64,000 nt of DNA, taken from positions 37,038-101,037 of the forward strand of contig JACPGE010000107.1 in NCBI GenBank assembly GCA_016182605.1. Reading direction: 5' to 3'. Positions 63,991 through 64,000 of the stretch are shown piece by piece. The first letter of the stretch is position 1, and each line of letters begins with the position of its first letter. Source of the DNA: Candidatus Hydrogenedentota bacterium (GTDB lineage Bacteria; Hydrogenedentota; Hydrogenedentia; Hydrogenedentales; JAEUWI01). The notes beneath the pieces were generated by a model, which was not told the DNA's origin, did not search any database, and saw only the letters and a program-made list of their open reading frames with translations. Position numbers and translations under genes: made by a program.

Positions 63991-64000
63991 ATGAATTCAC
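63991..64000 (+). CDS. Start of a further gene, cut by the window edge
   Basis: An ATG at 63991 is preceded by AAGGAG with a 7-nt spacer, a well-formed initiation site; only three codons (Met-Asn-Ser) are visible. The 155-bp gap before it holds a small perfect hairpin (CCGAC/GTCGG at about 63954-63965). The product cannot be identified. Confidence 0.5.

Noticed and set aside
1..64000. CRISPR arrays, insertion sequences, prophage or plasmid genes
   Set aside because: No regularly spaced direct repeats with spacers, no transposase, integrase or phage structural gene was found.

Overview
The window is a high-GC, densely coded stretch of bacterial chromosome with 45 supported protein genes (two cut by the window edges) and one tRNA. 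The organism looks diderm and heterotrophic. MurE carries the meso-diaminopimelate signature, the respiratory complex I is the proton-pumping Nuo type, and there are secreted glycosidases, a ferritin and a peroxiredoxin. The mix of plant-polymer glycosidases, proteins with InlB-like repeats, a complex I operon without nuoEFG and CCTATAGG-type palindromic spacers would fit an uncultivated lineage near the PVC group, such as Hydrogenedentota. That placement is inference: no rRNA gene is present.

Layout. (1) 0-14.3 kb is a carbohydrate block: a large repeat-bearing surface or secreted protein with a barrel domain, a GH78 alpha-L-rhamnosidase and a GH38 alpha-mannosidase on the + strand, facing two GH51 alpha-L-arabinofuranosidases and an aldo/keto reductase on the - strand. 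Together they suit trimming of rhamnose- and arabinose-rich side chains such as pectin or arabinan. A perfect-consensus promoter (TTGACA-N17-TATAAT) with a leader of about 320 nt precedes one GH51 gene. (2) 14.7-26.6 kb is a division and cell wall cluster: mraZ, a STAS-domain gene, rsmH, ftsL-like, ftsI, murE, mraY, murD, ftsW, murG. murF, murC, murB, ddl, ftsQ, ftsA and ftsZ are not in it, and MraY has a loop insertion of about 130 residues. An HD-GYP c-di-GMP phosphodiesterase gene with its own promoter follows murG. (3) 27.6-28.0 kb holds a structured repeat with a second copy at 47.3-47.5 kb, and + strand G/C skew flips across it. (4) 28-34.6 kb holds thiolase and fadJ-type beta-oxidation genes, a membrane metallophosphoesterase and a PTS enzyme I. 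(5) 34.8-45.4 kb is an 11-gene nuo operon (A-B-C-D-H-I-J-K-L-M-N). (6) 45.5-47.3 kb is an iron and peroxide unit, fur/perR - ferritin - peroxiredoxin, behind a promoter whose -10 lies in a Fur/PerR-type box, closed by a strong terminator. (7) 47.5-52.4 kb holds a small protein with a sorting-signal-like tail, a secreted phosphoesterase, a MATE exporter and a CPBP protease. (8) 52.4-56.4 kb is dnaG - rpoD followed by a tRNA(CAU) that looks like tRNA-Ile2. (9) 56.6-64 kb holds recD2, a YihY/BrkB membrane protein, a PilZ-TM-L,D-transpeptidase fusion, a divergent coiled-coil/MshEN-like protein and the first codons of another gene.

The most interesting thread is c-di-GMP and cell wall. A PilZ domain with both signature motifs is fused through one membrane segment to a periplasmic YkuD L,D-transpeptidase. 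It is divergently paired with a coiled-coil protein ending in a GspE-N/MshEN-type domain, and an HD-GYP gene directly follows the division cluster. This suggests that c-di-GMP could control peptidoglycan cross-linking across the inner membrane. The domains are read directly from sequence; the signalling link is inference.
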